Positions 1 through 6,036 of a stretch of DNA of 19,297 nt are shown here, in pieces. Below the pieces are notes generated by a model that was not told the origin of the DNA, searched no databases, and was given only the letters and a program-made list of their open reading frames with translations. Origin of the DNA: an uncultured Alphaproteobacteria bacterium. Lineage in GTDB: Bacteria > Pseudomonadota > Alphaproteobacteria > Rickettsiales > UBA1997. Location of the stretch: the NCBI GenBank assembly GCA_903898475.1, contig CAIUFU010000262.1, positions 1 to 19,297 on the forward strand. Direction: 5' to 3'. The translations under genes were made by a program, and so were the position numbers. The stretch's first letter is position 1; every line of letters starts with the position of its first letter.

Positions 1-30
1 CACTTCGTTCATTAAGAAAAACTAGATGGG

Positions 31-68
31 CCTGCCAGCCGAAGCTCGTAAGAGCGAAGGCTGGGAGG
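31..68. repeat. Imperfect palindromic repeat (hairpin)
   Basis: Bases 31-40 (CCTGCCAGCC) pair with 59-68 (GGCTGGGAGG) apart from one G-G mismatch. Inside, GCTC (44-47) pairs with GAGC (52-55) around a GTAA tetraloop, with a symmetric GAA/GAA internal loop. In the minus-strand orientation it lies about 95 bases after the YffB-type stop but has no T-run directly behind it, so a dispersed palindromic repeat is more likely than a terminator. Confidence 0.6.
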
Positions 69-85
69 AAGAGATTAGAACCCTT
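62..85 (-). other. tRNA 3'-end-like relic (T arm plus acceptor strand)
   Basis: Read on the minus strand, 85-62 gives a five-base stem (AAGGG), the loop TTCTAAT, the closing stem CTCTT with one G-U pair, and then CCTCCCA, the layout of a tRNA T arm and 3' acceptor strand. I find no D arm, anticodon arm or matching 5' acceptor strand within 90 bases, so this is not a functional tRNA. It may be a relic left by recombination at a tRNA gene, or a chance match; a T arm is a short motif. Confidence 0.3.
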
Positions 86-160
86 GATATGGAATGGACG
101 CGTGAGGTCGGCGATACCCTTTTGAAAAATATCTTAAATCAGGATCGGGAAGATCTTTTG

Positions 161-517
161 CTAAGAAACATTTCTAAACACCTCGCCCCACTCCTTAACA
201 TCAAACCCAACCAACTGCTTCTCCCCAAAATCAACAATCGGGCGCTTAATTATTGAGGGGTTTTCTTGCATCAATTTCAGCGCTGATTTGTTGTCGGTGA
301 TCTTGCTTTGTTCTTCCGCACTTAGCTTTCTCCAAGTTGTGCCTTTGCGATTTAGAAATTTTTCCCAGCCGTATTTTTCCAAAAATTCTGCCAGTTTTTT
401 TGAATCAACACCGTCTTTTTTGTAATCGTGAAATTGATATTTTACGCCCTGCTCCGCAAGCCAAGCCATTGCTTTTTTAACCGTGTCGCAGTTTTTGATT
501 CCGTAGAGTTTTATCAT
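161..517 (-). CDS. yffB: YffB-type ArsC/Spx family thioredoxin-fold protein
   Basis: A 118-residue protein, the usual length for YffB. It opens with MIKLYGIKNCDTVKKA, the signature of the ArsC/Spx branch of the thioredoxin fold, with a single reactive Cys10. It continues with the family blocks FHDYKKDG, a central RKGTTWRKL segment and the PSIIKRPIV segment near residues 87-95. These match my memory of E. coli YffB closely. ArsC-family relatives reduce arsenate with glutathione or glutaredoxin; YffB itself is thought to be a glutathione-dependent thiol reductase of unclear physiological role, so arsenate resistance should not be assumed. No arsR or arsB lies nearby. It diverges from the methyltransferase gene with 74 bases between starts. 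The 20 bases before its ATG contain no G on the coding strand, so there is no Shine-Dalgarno site. Confidence 0.9.
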   Translation of the reverse strand: MIKLYGIKNCDTVKKAMAWLAEQGVKYQFHDYKKDGVDSKKLAEFLEKYGWEKFLNRKGTTWRKLSAEEQSKITDNKSALKLMQENPSIIKRPIVDFGEKQLVGFDVKEWGEVFRNVS

Positions 518-591
518 GATTTGAATGTTTGATTATTTGTTTCGAATTTTTTTATGGTGCCGTTTTAAAACTACAAAATCTCAAATCCCAC

Positions 592-1362
592 ATGACAAAA
601 AAACTAGGCCTGCCGATCGAATATAAAAAACTGCCGCAGTATTTCGACGCACATAATATTGGTAACGATACCGAGGCGAAAAATGCGGTACTCGAAAAGT
701 TGCTCAAAAAACACAAGGTGGCCTCGGTGCTTGATTTAACCTGTAGCACTGGCTCACAAGTATTTTTCTTAACCAAGCGCGGCTATCAAGTTGTGGGCTC
801 GGATTTTAGCCCCGCCCTTTTAAAAATTGCGCGCGACACGGCCAAAAAAGAGAAGTTGAAATTACGGTTTATTGATGGAGATATGCGTAGCCTCAGGGTT
901 GGCAGCTTTGATGCGGCAATTACAATGTTTAACGCGGTTGGACATTTGAGCAAATCTGGTTTTGCAAAAGCGATTAGAAATATTCACAAGAATTTGCAAG
1001 TTGGCGGCATTTATGTCTTCGACATTTTCAACTTAGATGCCCTAAACGACAAGGTTGTCAGAGACTTTTCAATGCACCTGCAACGAGTAGTTGGCGACAC
1101 CCAAATTCACAATGTGCAATGCTCCACCATTGACCGAAAAAATGGACTTCTGACATCTTACGACAATTACACCCTGCAAAAAAATGCCGAGAGACCCATC
1201 AGAATTAATAATAAATTTTCGCTGCAAATCTATACGGCAAAAGAGCTGAGAGAAATTTTAGCGCAAAACGGATTTAAAACTTTAGATCAATTTGACATTG
1301 ATGGTTCGAAATTTTTAGAAAAGAAAAGCACTAGCATTTTGACAGTGGCGCAGAAAATCTGA
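592..1362 (+). CDS. Class I SAM-dependent methyltransferase
   Basis: A 256-residue protein with a Rossmann methyltransferase core. Motif I is VLDLTCSTGSQ at about residues 46-56, a Cys/Ser variant of the usual DxGCGTG loop that binds S-adenosylmethionine. The acidic ribose-binding residue is Asp71 in VGSDFSP, followed by GDMRSL and then FDAAITMFNAVGHL (motif IV region). The C-terminal half contains a beta-rich insertion and a YTAKELREILAQNGF helix typical of small-molecule methyltransferases. The open frame extends upstream to a TTG at 529, but I choose the ATG at 592 because the extra residues have no family character and 563-591 is a G-free leader like those of other genes here. The substrate cannot be read from sequence and the neighbours (YffB-type and YajG-like genes) do not suggest one. 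Confidence 0.85.
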   Translation: MTKKLGLPIEYKKLPQYFDAHNIGNDTEAKNAVLEKLLKKHKVASVLDLTCSTGSQVFFLTKRGYQVVGSDFSPALLKIARDTAKKEKLKLRFIDGDMRSLRVGSFDAAITMFNAVGHLSKSGFAKAIRNIHKNLQVGGIYVFDIFNLDALNDKVVRDFSMHLQRVVGDTQIHNVQCSTIDRKNGLLTSYDNYTLQKNAERPIRINNKFSLQIYTAKELREILAQNGFKTLDQFDIDGSKFLEKKSTSILTVAQKI

Positions 1363-1438
1363 TTTAACTCATATCAAATTAAAGCTTGAATATCTAGGCT
1401 CTGCCAAGATTTCTCTTATTAACCAATCAAATCATCTT

Positions 1439-1999
1439 ATGAAAAAATTACTTCTGGCTACAGCAATTTTGCTGCTTGCTGCCTGCACTCACGAAAATCA
1501 GAAAATGAAATTCGACATCACAATTGATCGTGAAAAATCAGATTTCGACAATGTCGGCGCCGTTTCTATTGTGGCTTTTGACGAAAGATCACAAAAGGAA
1601 ATTATCGGTAATAAAACTTTTGGTATTGAAAAAGTTACTATCTCAAGCAATGACAATTTAGCCGAATTATTACGTAACAAAATCAGCGAAAATTTAGCTC
1701 AAAAAGGCTTTAAAAAAGGTTTTGATAAAACTGTTGAGATCCATTTGGAAAGCGTGCAATACAAAGCGGTACGTAAGTTTTTCATCGGCACTTCTGAGGC
1801 TGACAGCGCGATTAAAATTATCGTAAAAAACAATAAAACTGGCGAGAAATTTACTAAGAACTTTGCTCTTTCTGTTAAGGGAAAACATTTCTTAGCGCCT
1901 CTTGAATCAACTGACCAAGAAACTATTAACACAATTCTGCGCGATACGGTTTTGGATATTTTAAACGATAAATCGTTCTTGAAAAGCTTGGCGAAGTAG
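1439..1999 (+). CDS. yajG: YajG-like lipoprotein
   Basis: A 186-residue secreted lipoprotein. A short type II signal peptide ends in the lipobox LAAC with Cys16 as the lipidation site; residue +2 is Thr, so outer-membrane sorting is plausible. The mature part lines up with the YajG family in length and order: a beta-rich N-terminal half, NLAELLRNKISENLAQKGF, an AIKIIVKNNKTGEKFTKNF strand pair and a C-terminal TILRDTVLDILND helix. YajG is an uncharacterised outer-membrane lipoprotein in E. coli, so no specific job can be stated. It is transcribed toward cspA, and the two are separated by a bidirectional terminator. The start has no Shine-Dalgarno; bases 1409-1438 contain no G. Confidence 0.72.
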   Translation: MKKLLLATAILLLAACTHENQKMKFDITIDREKSDFDNVGAVSIVAFDERSQKEIIGNKTFGIEKVTISSNDNLAELLRNKISENLAQKGFKKGFDKTVEIHLESVQYKAVRKFFIGTSEADSAIKIIVKNNKTGEKFTKNFALSVKGKHFLAPLESTDQETINTILRDTVLDILNDKSFLKSLAK

Positions 2000-2038
2000 G
2001 CTTATTAAGATTAGGTGCGTTTCACGCATTTCGTATGG

Positions 2039-2058
2039 ACCCCGTCATTCGACGGGGT
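2039..2058. repeat. Short GC-rich palindrome (eight-base stem, ATTC loop)
   Basis: ACCCCGTC (2039-2046), loop ATTC, GACGGGGT (2051-2058). It is far more GC-rich than its surroundings and is followed by TGACCCCGG, so it looks like a fragment of a dispersed intergenic repeat rather than the terminator, which sits 33 bases further on. Its presence elsewhere in the genome cannot be checked here. Confidence 0.5.
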
Positions 2059-2090
2059 GACCCCGGATAAATCCCGAAAGCATTAAACAA

Positions 2091-2129
2091 AAAAAACTCC
2101 CCCGAAATTTCTTTCGGGGGAGTTTTTTT
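2091..2129. terminator. Bidirectional intrinsic terminator between yajG-like gene and cspA
   Basis: A perfect 17-base inverted repeat: left arm 2091-2107 (AAAAAACTCCCCCGAAA), loop 2108-2111, right arm 2112-2128. The GC-rich core is flanked by an A-run on the left and a T-run on the right, so each strand yields a hairpin followed by U residues. It lies between two convergent genes and can end transcription of both. Confidence 0.92.
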
Positions 2130-2165
2130 AGACTTAATCTTTTATTAAAGACTTATATCTAGCTC

Positions 2166-2381
2166 TTATTCTGCAGTAACGTTTGCAGCTTCTGGACCTT
2201 TTTTACCTTGGATCACTTCAAAACTTACGTCTTGACCTTCAACCAAAGTTCTGCGGCCGTTGCCTGAAGTGTTGATAGCGCTGTGATGTACGAATACATC
2301 TTTTCCGCCTTCTTGTTCAATAAATCCGAAACCTTTTTCGTCGTTGAACCACTTAACTTTACCTTTGATAGCTTCTGACAT
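2166..2381 (-). CDS. cspA: Cold-shock protein (CspA family)
   Basis: A 71-residue single cold-shock domain, the normal size. RNP1 is KGFGFI at residues 16-21 and RNP2 is VFVHH at 29-33; Trp11 and Phe12 in VKWFN and the surface aromatics expected for single-stranded nucleic-acid binding are present. The family binds RNA and single-stranded DNA and acts as an RNA chaperone; some members are cold-induced and others constitutive, and this cannot be settled here. The start is clear: it has one of the few good ribosome-binding sites in the window, TAAGGAG (complement of 2394-2400), 12 or so bases before the ATG. The gene ends at the shared terminator at 2091-2129. The cspA symbol is generic, since paralogues may exist elsewhere. 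Confidence 0.96.
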   Translation of the reverse strand: MSEAIKGKVKWFNDEKGFGFIEQEGGKDVFVHHSAINTSGNGRRTLVEGQDVSFEVIQGKKGPEAANVTAE

Positions 2382-2435
2382 AGAACTTTATAACTCCTTA
2401 GTATTAAAAAAAATTGTTGGGGCTGCGCACCCTAA

Positions 2436-2481
2436 AAGCTAAAATTCATTAAACAAAAACTTTTTAAAAAAACTTTAGCTT
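2436..2481 (-). promoter_or_regulatory. Possible structured leader/promoter region of cspA
   Basis: Upstream of cspA, AAGCTAAA (2436-2443) and TTTAGCTT (2474-2481) form an eight-base inverted repeat around a 30-base AT-rich loop. cspA genes often have long structured leaders, but I cannot place the promoter, so it is unknown whether this repeat is transcribed. I see no clear -35/-10 pair. Confidence 0.25.
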
Positions 2482-2495
2482 CGGGCCAAAGAAGA

Positions 2496-2514
2496 GCGAA
2501 ATTAGGAATTTCGC
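2496..2514 (-). terminator. Probable terminator after the Bax-inhibitor-1 gene
   Basis: GCGAAATT (2496-2503), loop AGG, AATTTCGC (2507-2514) is a perfect eight-base stem about 30 bases beyond the stop codon at 2544. In the minus-strand transcript the stem is followed by TCTTCTTT, a pyrimidine-rich but imperfect U tract, and flanking AGAAG/CTTCT can extend the pairing. It may therefore be a weak terminator. Confidence 0.5.
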
Positions 2515-2543
2515 GCCCCCTTCTTTTATCTCACCAGAAACGA

Positions 2544-3269
2544 TTAATTTCTTCTGTCACCAAAAAATTGAAGTAGCATCATGAAGAGATTAATGAAGTC
2601 CATATAAAGACTGAGAGCGCCCATAACTGCAGCTTTAGCAACCATTTCTTTGTTGCCTGCAAATTGGTAATAATTTTGTTTAATGCGTTGAGTATCGTAA
2701 GCGGTTAAACCGATAAAAAGGAAAACCCCAATTAGCGACAAGCCGAATTGAAGAGCTGAGCTTTGCAAGAAAAGATTAACCAAAGAAGCGATAATCAAGC
2801 CAAACAGACCCATAATTAGAAATGATCCGAAGGCAGTAAGATCTTTTTTAGTTGTATAACCATACAAGCTCATCGCACCAAAAACTGAAGCACTGATAAA
2901 GAAAACTCGAGCAACGCTACTATGAGTATAAATCACAAAAATTGAAGCCATTGAAAGACCCATCAATCCGGCAAAAATCCATAAATAAGATTTTGCCTTC
3001 TCAACCGAGATCGAATGAACCTTAGAGCCGAAATACCAAACAAAACCAAGAGGAGCCAACATTACAACCCATCTAAGAGGAGTTCCGAAAAGCACCTGCA
3101 TTACTTCGGGAGAGCTCGCCGCTAAAAATGCAACTAACCCAGAAATACCAAGAGCTAACGACATGAAGTTATAAACTTTCACCATGTAGTCACGAAGTGC
3201 TACGTCGTAAGTTGCTGTTCTTGAAGCTGCTGAAGAAAAAGAATTTGTCCTGTTAATAAAATTGGACAT
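2544..3269 (-). CDS. Bax inhibitor-1 / YccA family membrane protein
   Basis: A 241-residue protein with about seven hydrophobic segments after a soluble N-terminus of about 30 residues. Family marks are AYDTQRIK (190-197) and GALSLYMDFINLF (217-229). Asp192 and Asp224 correspond in position to the two aspartates that form the pH-sensitive gate in the structurally studied bacterial homologue. Members are inner-membrane proteins; bacterial ones behave as calcium-leak channels or interact with the FtsH protease (YccA), so a role in membrane stress or ion balance is plausible but unproven here. The start has a GAGG site seven bases upstream (complement of 3275-3278). It diverges from aroK; the 107-base gap must hold both promoters, but I cannot place them confidently. 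Confidence 0.93.
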   Translation of the reverse strand: MSNFINRTNSFSSAASRTATYDVALRDYMVKVYNFMSLALGISGLVAFLAASSPEVMQVLFGTPLRWVVMLAPLGFVWYFGSKVHSISVEKAKSYLWIFAGLMGLSMASIFVIYTHSSVARVFFISASVFGAMSLYGYTTKKDLTAFGSFLIMGLFGLIIASLVNLFLQSSALQFGLSLIGVFLFIGLTAYDTQRIKQNYYQFAGNKEMVAKAAVMGALSLYMDFINLFMMLLQFFGDRRN

Positions 3270-3376
3270 TCGAACCTCGAATAAGTTGTTAAAGATTGGG
3301 GAAGAAACTTGATTTAAAATAATGAAAGCAAACCATACGAAGAGACATTTAGTTTTGCTAATAATTTTTTCAAGGC

Positions 3377-3907
3377 ATGAAGAGTAAAAAAATCATCGCA
3401 ATCATAGGTTTGATGGGAGTTGGCAAAACTACGATCGGCGCCAAATTGGCAGAAAAAACCAAACGCTATTTTCTCGATTGCGATTCTGAAATCGAAGATT
3501 TCGAAAATAAAAACATCAAAGAAATTTTTGCCGAACATGGCGAAAAATATTTTCGCGAAGTTGAAAAAAAAATCATCCGCGACATCGTTTTGCGTGACGA
3601 AGAAATCGTCTTATCCCTTGGTGGCGGCGCTTTTATGGACGAAGACACTCGCAAACTTTTAAAAGAAAAAGCGATTATTATTTGGCTACATGCCACAATT
3701 GAAACGGTGCTTCATCGCGTTGGAAATAAAAATACTCGCCCGCTTTTAAACCAAAAAAACAAGCGGGCAATTTTAGAAGATTTAGCCGCCAAGCGTTACC
3801 CAACCTACGCTGAGGCCGATTTAAAATTCGACACTACTGACATTAATCACGACACGTTAATCGTAAGAATTATCCGCGAAATCAAGTTACTCAAAAATGA
3901 AAAATAA
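3377..3907 (+). CDS. aroK: Shikimate kinase
   Basis: A 176-residue kinase that phosphorylates shikimate at the 3-hydroxyl with ATP. Walker A is GLMGVGKTT (11-19). Shikimate-binding residues are all in place: Asp36 in LDCDSEIE, Arg60 in YFREVE, the GGG loop at 82-84, and Arg140 in KRYPTYAEAD. The lid arginine is Arg121 in NTRPLL. The protein is therefore expected to be active. The last 11 bases overlap the start of aroB, implying translational coupling. The chosen ATG gives the normal short N-terminus before Walker A; AAGG sits only one base before it, too close to be a useful ribosome-binding site. The aroK-aroB order is the common proteobacterial arrangement. Confidence 0.97.
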   Translation: MKSKKIIAIIGLMGVGKTTIGAKLAEKTKRYFLDCDSEIEDFENKNIKEIFAEHGEKYFREVEKKIIRDIVLRDEEIVLSLGGGAFMDEDTRKLLKEKAIIIWLHATIETVLHRVGNKNTRPLLNQKNKRAILEDLAAKRYPTYAEADLKFDTTDINHDTLIVRIIREIKLLKNEK

Positions 3908-4982
3908 AATCTCCGTTGCACTAAACGAAAGAAGTTACGAAATCGTAATTGCCCCAAATTCAATTGAATATTTAGCCGAATTTTTGGGTCAAAAAAACTA
4001 CAGCAAAATTTTTGTCATTACCGATGAAAATGTTGCGGGTCTGCACCTGCCAAAACTTCGCGAGGTTTTAGAAAAAACTAAAATTAATACAGAAGTAATT
4101 ACAACCAAAGCGGGTGAGCAAACCAAATCTTTCGCTTCTCTTGCAAAAATTTGCGAAGAAATTTTAGCCAAAGGCATTGATCGCAAATCGCTAATTGTCG
4201 CTTTCGGCGGCGGAGTGATTGGCGATTTGTCGGGCTTTATTGCCTCAATTTTGTTGCGCGGAATTGACTTTGTTCAAGTGCCAACAACCTTGCTTGCGGC
4301 TGTTGACAGTTCGGTTGGCGGCAAAACTGCAATTAATAGTGAGTCGGGAAAAAATCTAATTGGCAGTTTTTACCAACCGCAATTGGTGCTGTGCGATTTG
4401 AATTTTTTAAAAACTTTGCCCACTCGCGAATTAAAATCTGGTTACGCCGAAGTGGTAAAATATGGTTTTATTTTTGACGAAAATTTCTTCGAATTTTTAG
4501 AAAAAAATTACGCCAAAATTTTTGCTTTTGACGTTGAAATTCTGCAAAAAATTATTGCCCGCTCTTGCGAGATTAAGGCCGAAATTGTTGGCCGCGACGA
4601 GAAAGAAAATGGCGAACGCGCCTTGCTAAATTTTGGTCACACTTTTGGTCACATTTTTGAAACTGAAACTAAATATTCTTCCGAAATTTTACACGGCGAA
4701 GCAGTTGCGCTTGGCATGGCAATGGCAGCAAAAATGTCGCGAAATTTTTTGATGATTTCAGAAAATGACTGCGTGCGAATTCAATCGCACTTAGATAATT
4801 GCGGCTTTGTCACTGATTACAAAAAAATCAGAAGCTCTTGGAATGAGGAAAATTTAATCAGCCATCTCTACAAAGATAAAAAAAATGAAGGCGGAAATTT
4901 GACCTTTATTTTGCTGAAAAAAATTGGTGCAGCGGTGATAAAAAAATCAGTCGAATTAGACGAGTTTAAGAAGATTTTGTAA
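3897..4982 (+). CDS. aroB: 3-Dehydroquinate synthase
   Basis: A 361-residue enzyme, the usual length, that converts DAHP to 3-dehydroquinate, using NAD and a metal ion, early in aromatic amino-acid and chorismate synthesis. Visible signatures are the NAD-binding GGGVIGDLSGF loop from residue 104, VPTTLLAAVDSSVGGKTAIN, and the metal ligands Glu185 (SGYAEVVKYG), His248 (FGHTFGH) and His266 (HGEAVALGM). Spacing of these ligands agrees with the E. coli enzyme. The ATG lies inside the end of aroK, so expression is coupled. Together with aroK this shows that the organism retains at least part of the shikimate pathway, which Rickettsia species have lost as far as I recall; this argues against Rickettsia itself. 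Confidence 0.97.
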   Translation: MKNKISVALNERSYEIVIAPNSIEYLAEFLGQKNYSKIFVITDENVAGLHLPKLREVLEKTKINTEVITTKAGEQTKSFASLAKICEEILAKGIDRKSLIVAFGGGVIGDLSGFIASILLRGIDFVQVPTTLLAAVDSSVGGKTAINSESGKNLIGSFYQPQLVLCDLNFLKTLPTRELKSGYAEVVKYGFIFDENFFEFLEKNYAKIFAFDVEILQKIIARSCEIKAEIVGRDEKENGERALLNFGHTFGHIFETETKYSSEILHGEAVALGMAMAAKMSRNFLMISENDCVRIQSHLDNCGFVTDYKKIRSSWNEENLISHLYKDKKNEGGNLTFILLKKIGAAVIKKSVELDEFKKIL

Positions 4983-5014
4983 ATTTTGACCCTTGATTTT
5001 GCTGGTTAAAAGCC

Positions 5015-5038
5015 AATTTTCCACAGCTGTGGAAAATT
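5015..5038. promoter_or_regulatory. 24-bp perfect palindrome made of two inverted DnaA-box-like 9-mers
   Basis: Centred between 5026 and 5027, 33 bases after the aroB stop. TTTTCCACA (5017-5025) and its reverse complement TGTGGAAAA (5028-5036) each fit the DnaA-box consensus TTWTNCACA and are two bases apart. With no unpaired loop it would make a less stable RNA hairpin, and only a short T-run follows, so it could also be a weak terminator for aroKB. A dimeric repressor site is a third option. Confidence 0.45.
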
Positions 5039-5089
5039 CAGTTTTGCGCCTTCTTGAAACTCAAAAAGTCAAAATTAAATGAGAAAAAC

Positions 5090-5111
5090 TTCGGCGCAAA
5101 AAATCGCCGAA
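5090..5111 (+). repeat. Hairpin upstream of the Hsp20-like gene
   Basis: TTCGGCG (5090-5096), an eight-base A-rich loop, CGCCGAA (5105-5111): a perfect seven-base stem 26 bases before the chosen ATG at 5138. It could be the 5' leader of the next gene or the end of the aroKB transcript. There is no downstream T-run, so a standard terminator is unlikely. Confidence 0.4.
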
Positions 5112-5137
5112 ATTTATTAACTAATCTCATTTATTTT

Positions 5138-5674
5138 ATGACTGAAATTAATAAAAATCAGAAACTCTCCAGCGTTAAAAACGCTTTTAAAAACTTCTCC
5201 CCTTCAAAAACTTTTATTGCTACAACCTGCGTTTTACTTGGCGTTGGCGCAACTTTGCTGGCACAAAATATTTCCAAAGCACGTCAAACTCGCGATCCGT
5301 TTTTTAATATTTTTGAAGAAATGGCCGCAATGGAGCAAAACATGAATCAAGTTTTTGCTAATCACCAAAAGCACATGCGCGAAATTTTTGCTGAAGCCGA
5401 AAAAAGCGGAAAAGCCAGTAAATCTCAGGTTTCAACCAGTGAGGACAATAACAATTATTATTACGAATTGAGCTTTTCGGGATTTAAAAAAGAAGATATT
5501 TCGGTACAGGTTAAGGATCATGTTTTAACTTTGTCTGCAGCTAAGAATCAAGACTCGGAAGGCTCTTCGAGTTTTCATTATTCTTTTTTAGCGCCGAAAT
5601 CTGATGCGAAGAAAGAGCCGGAGATTGTTAGAGCGAACGATAAGATTGTGGTTAGGTTGGAGAAGAAATCTTAA
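5138..5674 (+). CDS. Small heat-shock-like (Hsp20/alpha-crystallin) protein with N-terminal membrane anchor
   Basis: A 178-residue protein. After a basic, polar N-terminus there is one hydrophobic segment (about residues 25-42, TFIATTCVLLGVGATLLA) without an obvious cleavage site, then a helical Met- and Gln-rich linker (EEMAAMEQNMNQVF). The C-terminal 80 residues resemble an alpha-crystallin domain: YYYELSFSGFKKEDISVQVKD, VLTLSAAK, FHYSFLAP and a terminal NDKIVVRLEKK strand, in the order seen in Hsp20 proteins. The C-terminal I-x-I tail of ordinary sHSPs is missing. Inferred role: a chaperone-like protein tethered to the inner membrane, probably facing the periplasm. The open frame extends to a TTG at 5054, but ATG 5138 follows a G-free leader (5110-5137) and avoids translating the hairpin. 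Family assignment is by pattern only. Confidence 0.65.
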   Translation: MTEINKNQKLSSVKNAFKNFSPSKTFIATTCVLLGVGATLLAQNISKARQTRDPFFNIFEEMAAMEQNMNQVFANHQKHMREIFAEAEKSGKASKSQVSTSEDNNNYYYELSFSGFKKEDISVQVKDHVLTLSAAKNQDSEGSSSFHYSFLAPKSDAKKEPEIVRANDKIVVRLEKKS

Positions 5675-5688
5675 AAAATTTACTTTGT

Positions 5689-5790
5689 GAATAACCACCC
5701 CCAACCCCTCCTTGAAAAGGAGGGGAGTACTCAAAACCGAATGCGGACTAAAGCCCCTCCTTTTCAAGGAGGGGTTGGGGGTGGTTATTC
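5689..5790. repeat. 102-bp palindromic element with 37-bp perfect arms
   Basis: Left arm 5689-5725 and right arm 5754-5790 are exact reverse complements over 37 bases, separated by 28 bases. Each arm also folds on itself: CCCCTCCTT (5705-5713), GAA, AAGGAGGGG (5717-5725), and the mirror copy at 5754-5774. The element begins 14 bases after the Hsp20-like stop. It encodes no transposase and no target-site duplication is obvious. The peptides it gives in translation (PPFQGGVGGG type) recur, as I recall, as spurious predictions in many genomes, pointing to a dispersed repeat. It may also end transcription from the Hsp20-like gene. Confidence 0.9.
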
Positions 5791-5910
5791 AAGAATTCGA
5801 TTAAAGATTTTTCCCCAAATTATCACACCAATCCCACCCAAAAACTTTCCTAAAAAATTCTGTAGAATTCTTACAGGAGCAACCCTAGTTTCCGCCCTCT
5901 CATTTTTTTT
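5791..5910. other. Spacer upstream of tRNA-Leu
   Basis: The 120 bases between the palindromic element and the tRNA are AT- and C-rich. A reading frame beginning at 5687 crosses this stretch, but its start lies in the palindrome and it shows no family features, so I do not call it. A T8 run (5903-5910) directly precedes the tRNA. The tRNA promoter should be here, but I cannot identify boxes with confidence. Confidence 0.4.
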
Positions 5911-5998
5911 GCCTGCGTGATGGAATGGTAGACATAACGGACTTAAAATCCGTGGAGCTTTATCGCTCTTGCCGGTTCAAGTCCGGCCGCAGGTACCA
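5911..5998 (+). tRNA. tRNA-Leu (anticodon UAA), CCA encoded
   Basis: The acceptor stem GCCTGCG pairs with CGCAGGT (5988-5994), with one G-U at the end, followed by discriminator A and an encoded CCA (5996-5998). The anticodon stem ACGGA/TCCGT encloses the loop CTTAAAA with TAA at 5944-5946. A long variable arm (GGAGC...GCTCT) is the class II layout of tRNA-Leu. The T arm is GCCGG-TTCAAGT-CCGGC. It reads UUA and, by wobble, UUG codons. The VirB6-like gene starts 39 bases after its 3' end, a position often used by integrating elements. A minus-strand reading frame through it (5943-6125) is an artefact. Confidence 0.97.
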
Positions 5999-6036
5999 CG
6001 ATCGCTCGCATCCCTTCCAATTCTAAAAATTTTTTG

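Larger units (their letters stand above)
1..160. other. Intergenic stretch with no convincing gene
   Basis: This stretch lies downstream of the minus-strand YffB-type gene. A plus-strand reading frame starts at 26 but runs antisense through the YffB gene, and its first third is translated from a hairpin and a tRNA-like segment, so I do not call it. Bases 2-25 read as seven codons ending in TAG and could be the tail of a gene beginning outside the window, but this is too short to judge. Contents: the inverted repeat at 31-68 and the T-arm-like relic at 62-85. Confidence 0.5.

Noticed and set aside
26..256. Plus-strand reading frame of 76 codons
   Set aside because: It begins in a hairpin, crosses the tRNA-like relic and then runs antisense to the well-supported YffB-type gene.
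529..591. Longer methyltransferase start at TTG 529
   Set aside because: The added residues have no family match and the ATG at 592 follows the G-free leader seen at other genes.
5054..5137. Longer Hsp20-like start at TTG 5054
   Set aside because: It would translate through the 5090-5111 hairpin and add residues without family features; ATG 5138 is preferred.
5687..5920. Plus-strand reading frame of 77 codons after the Hsp20-like gene
   Set aside because: Its first third is translated palindromic repeat and it runs into the tRNA-Leu gene; no family features.
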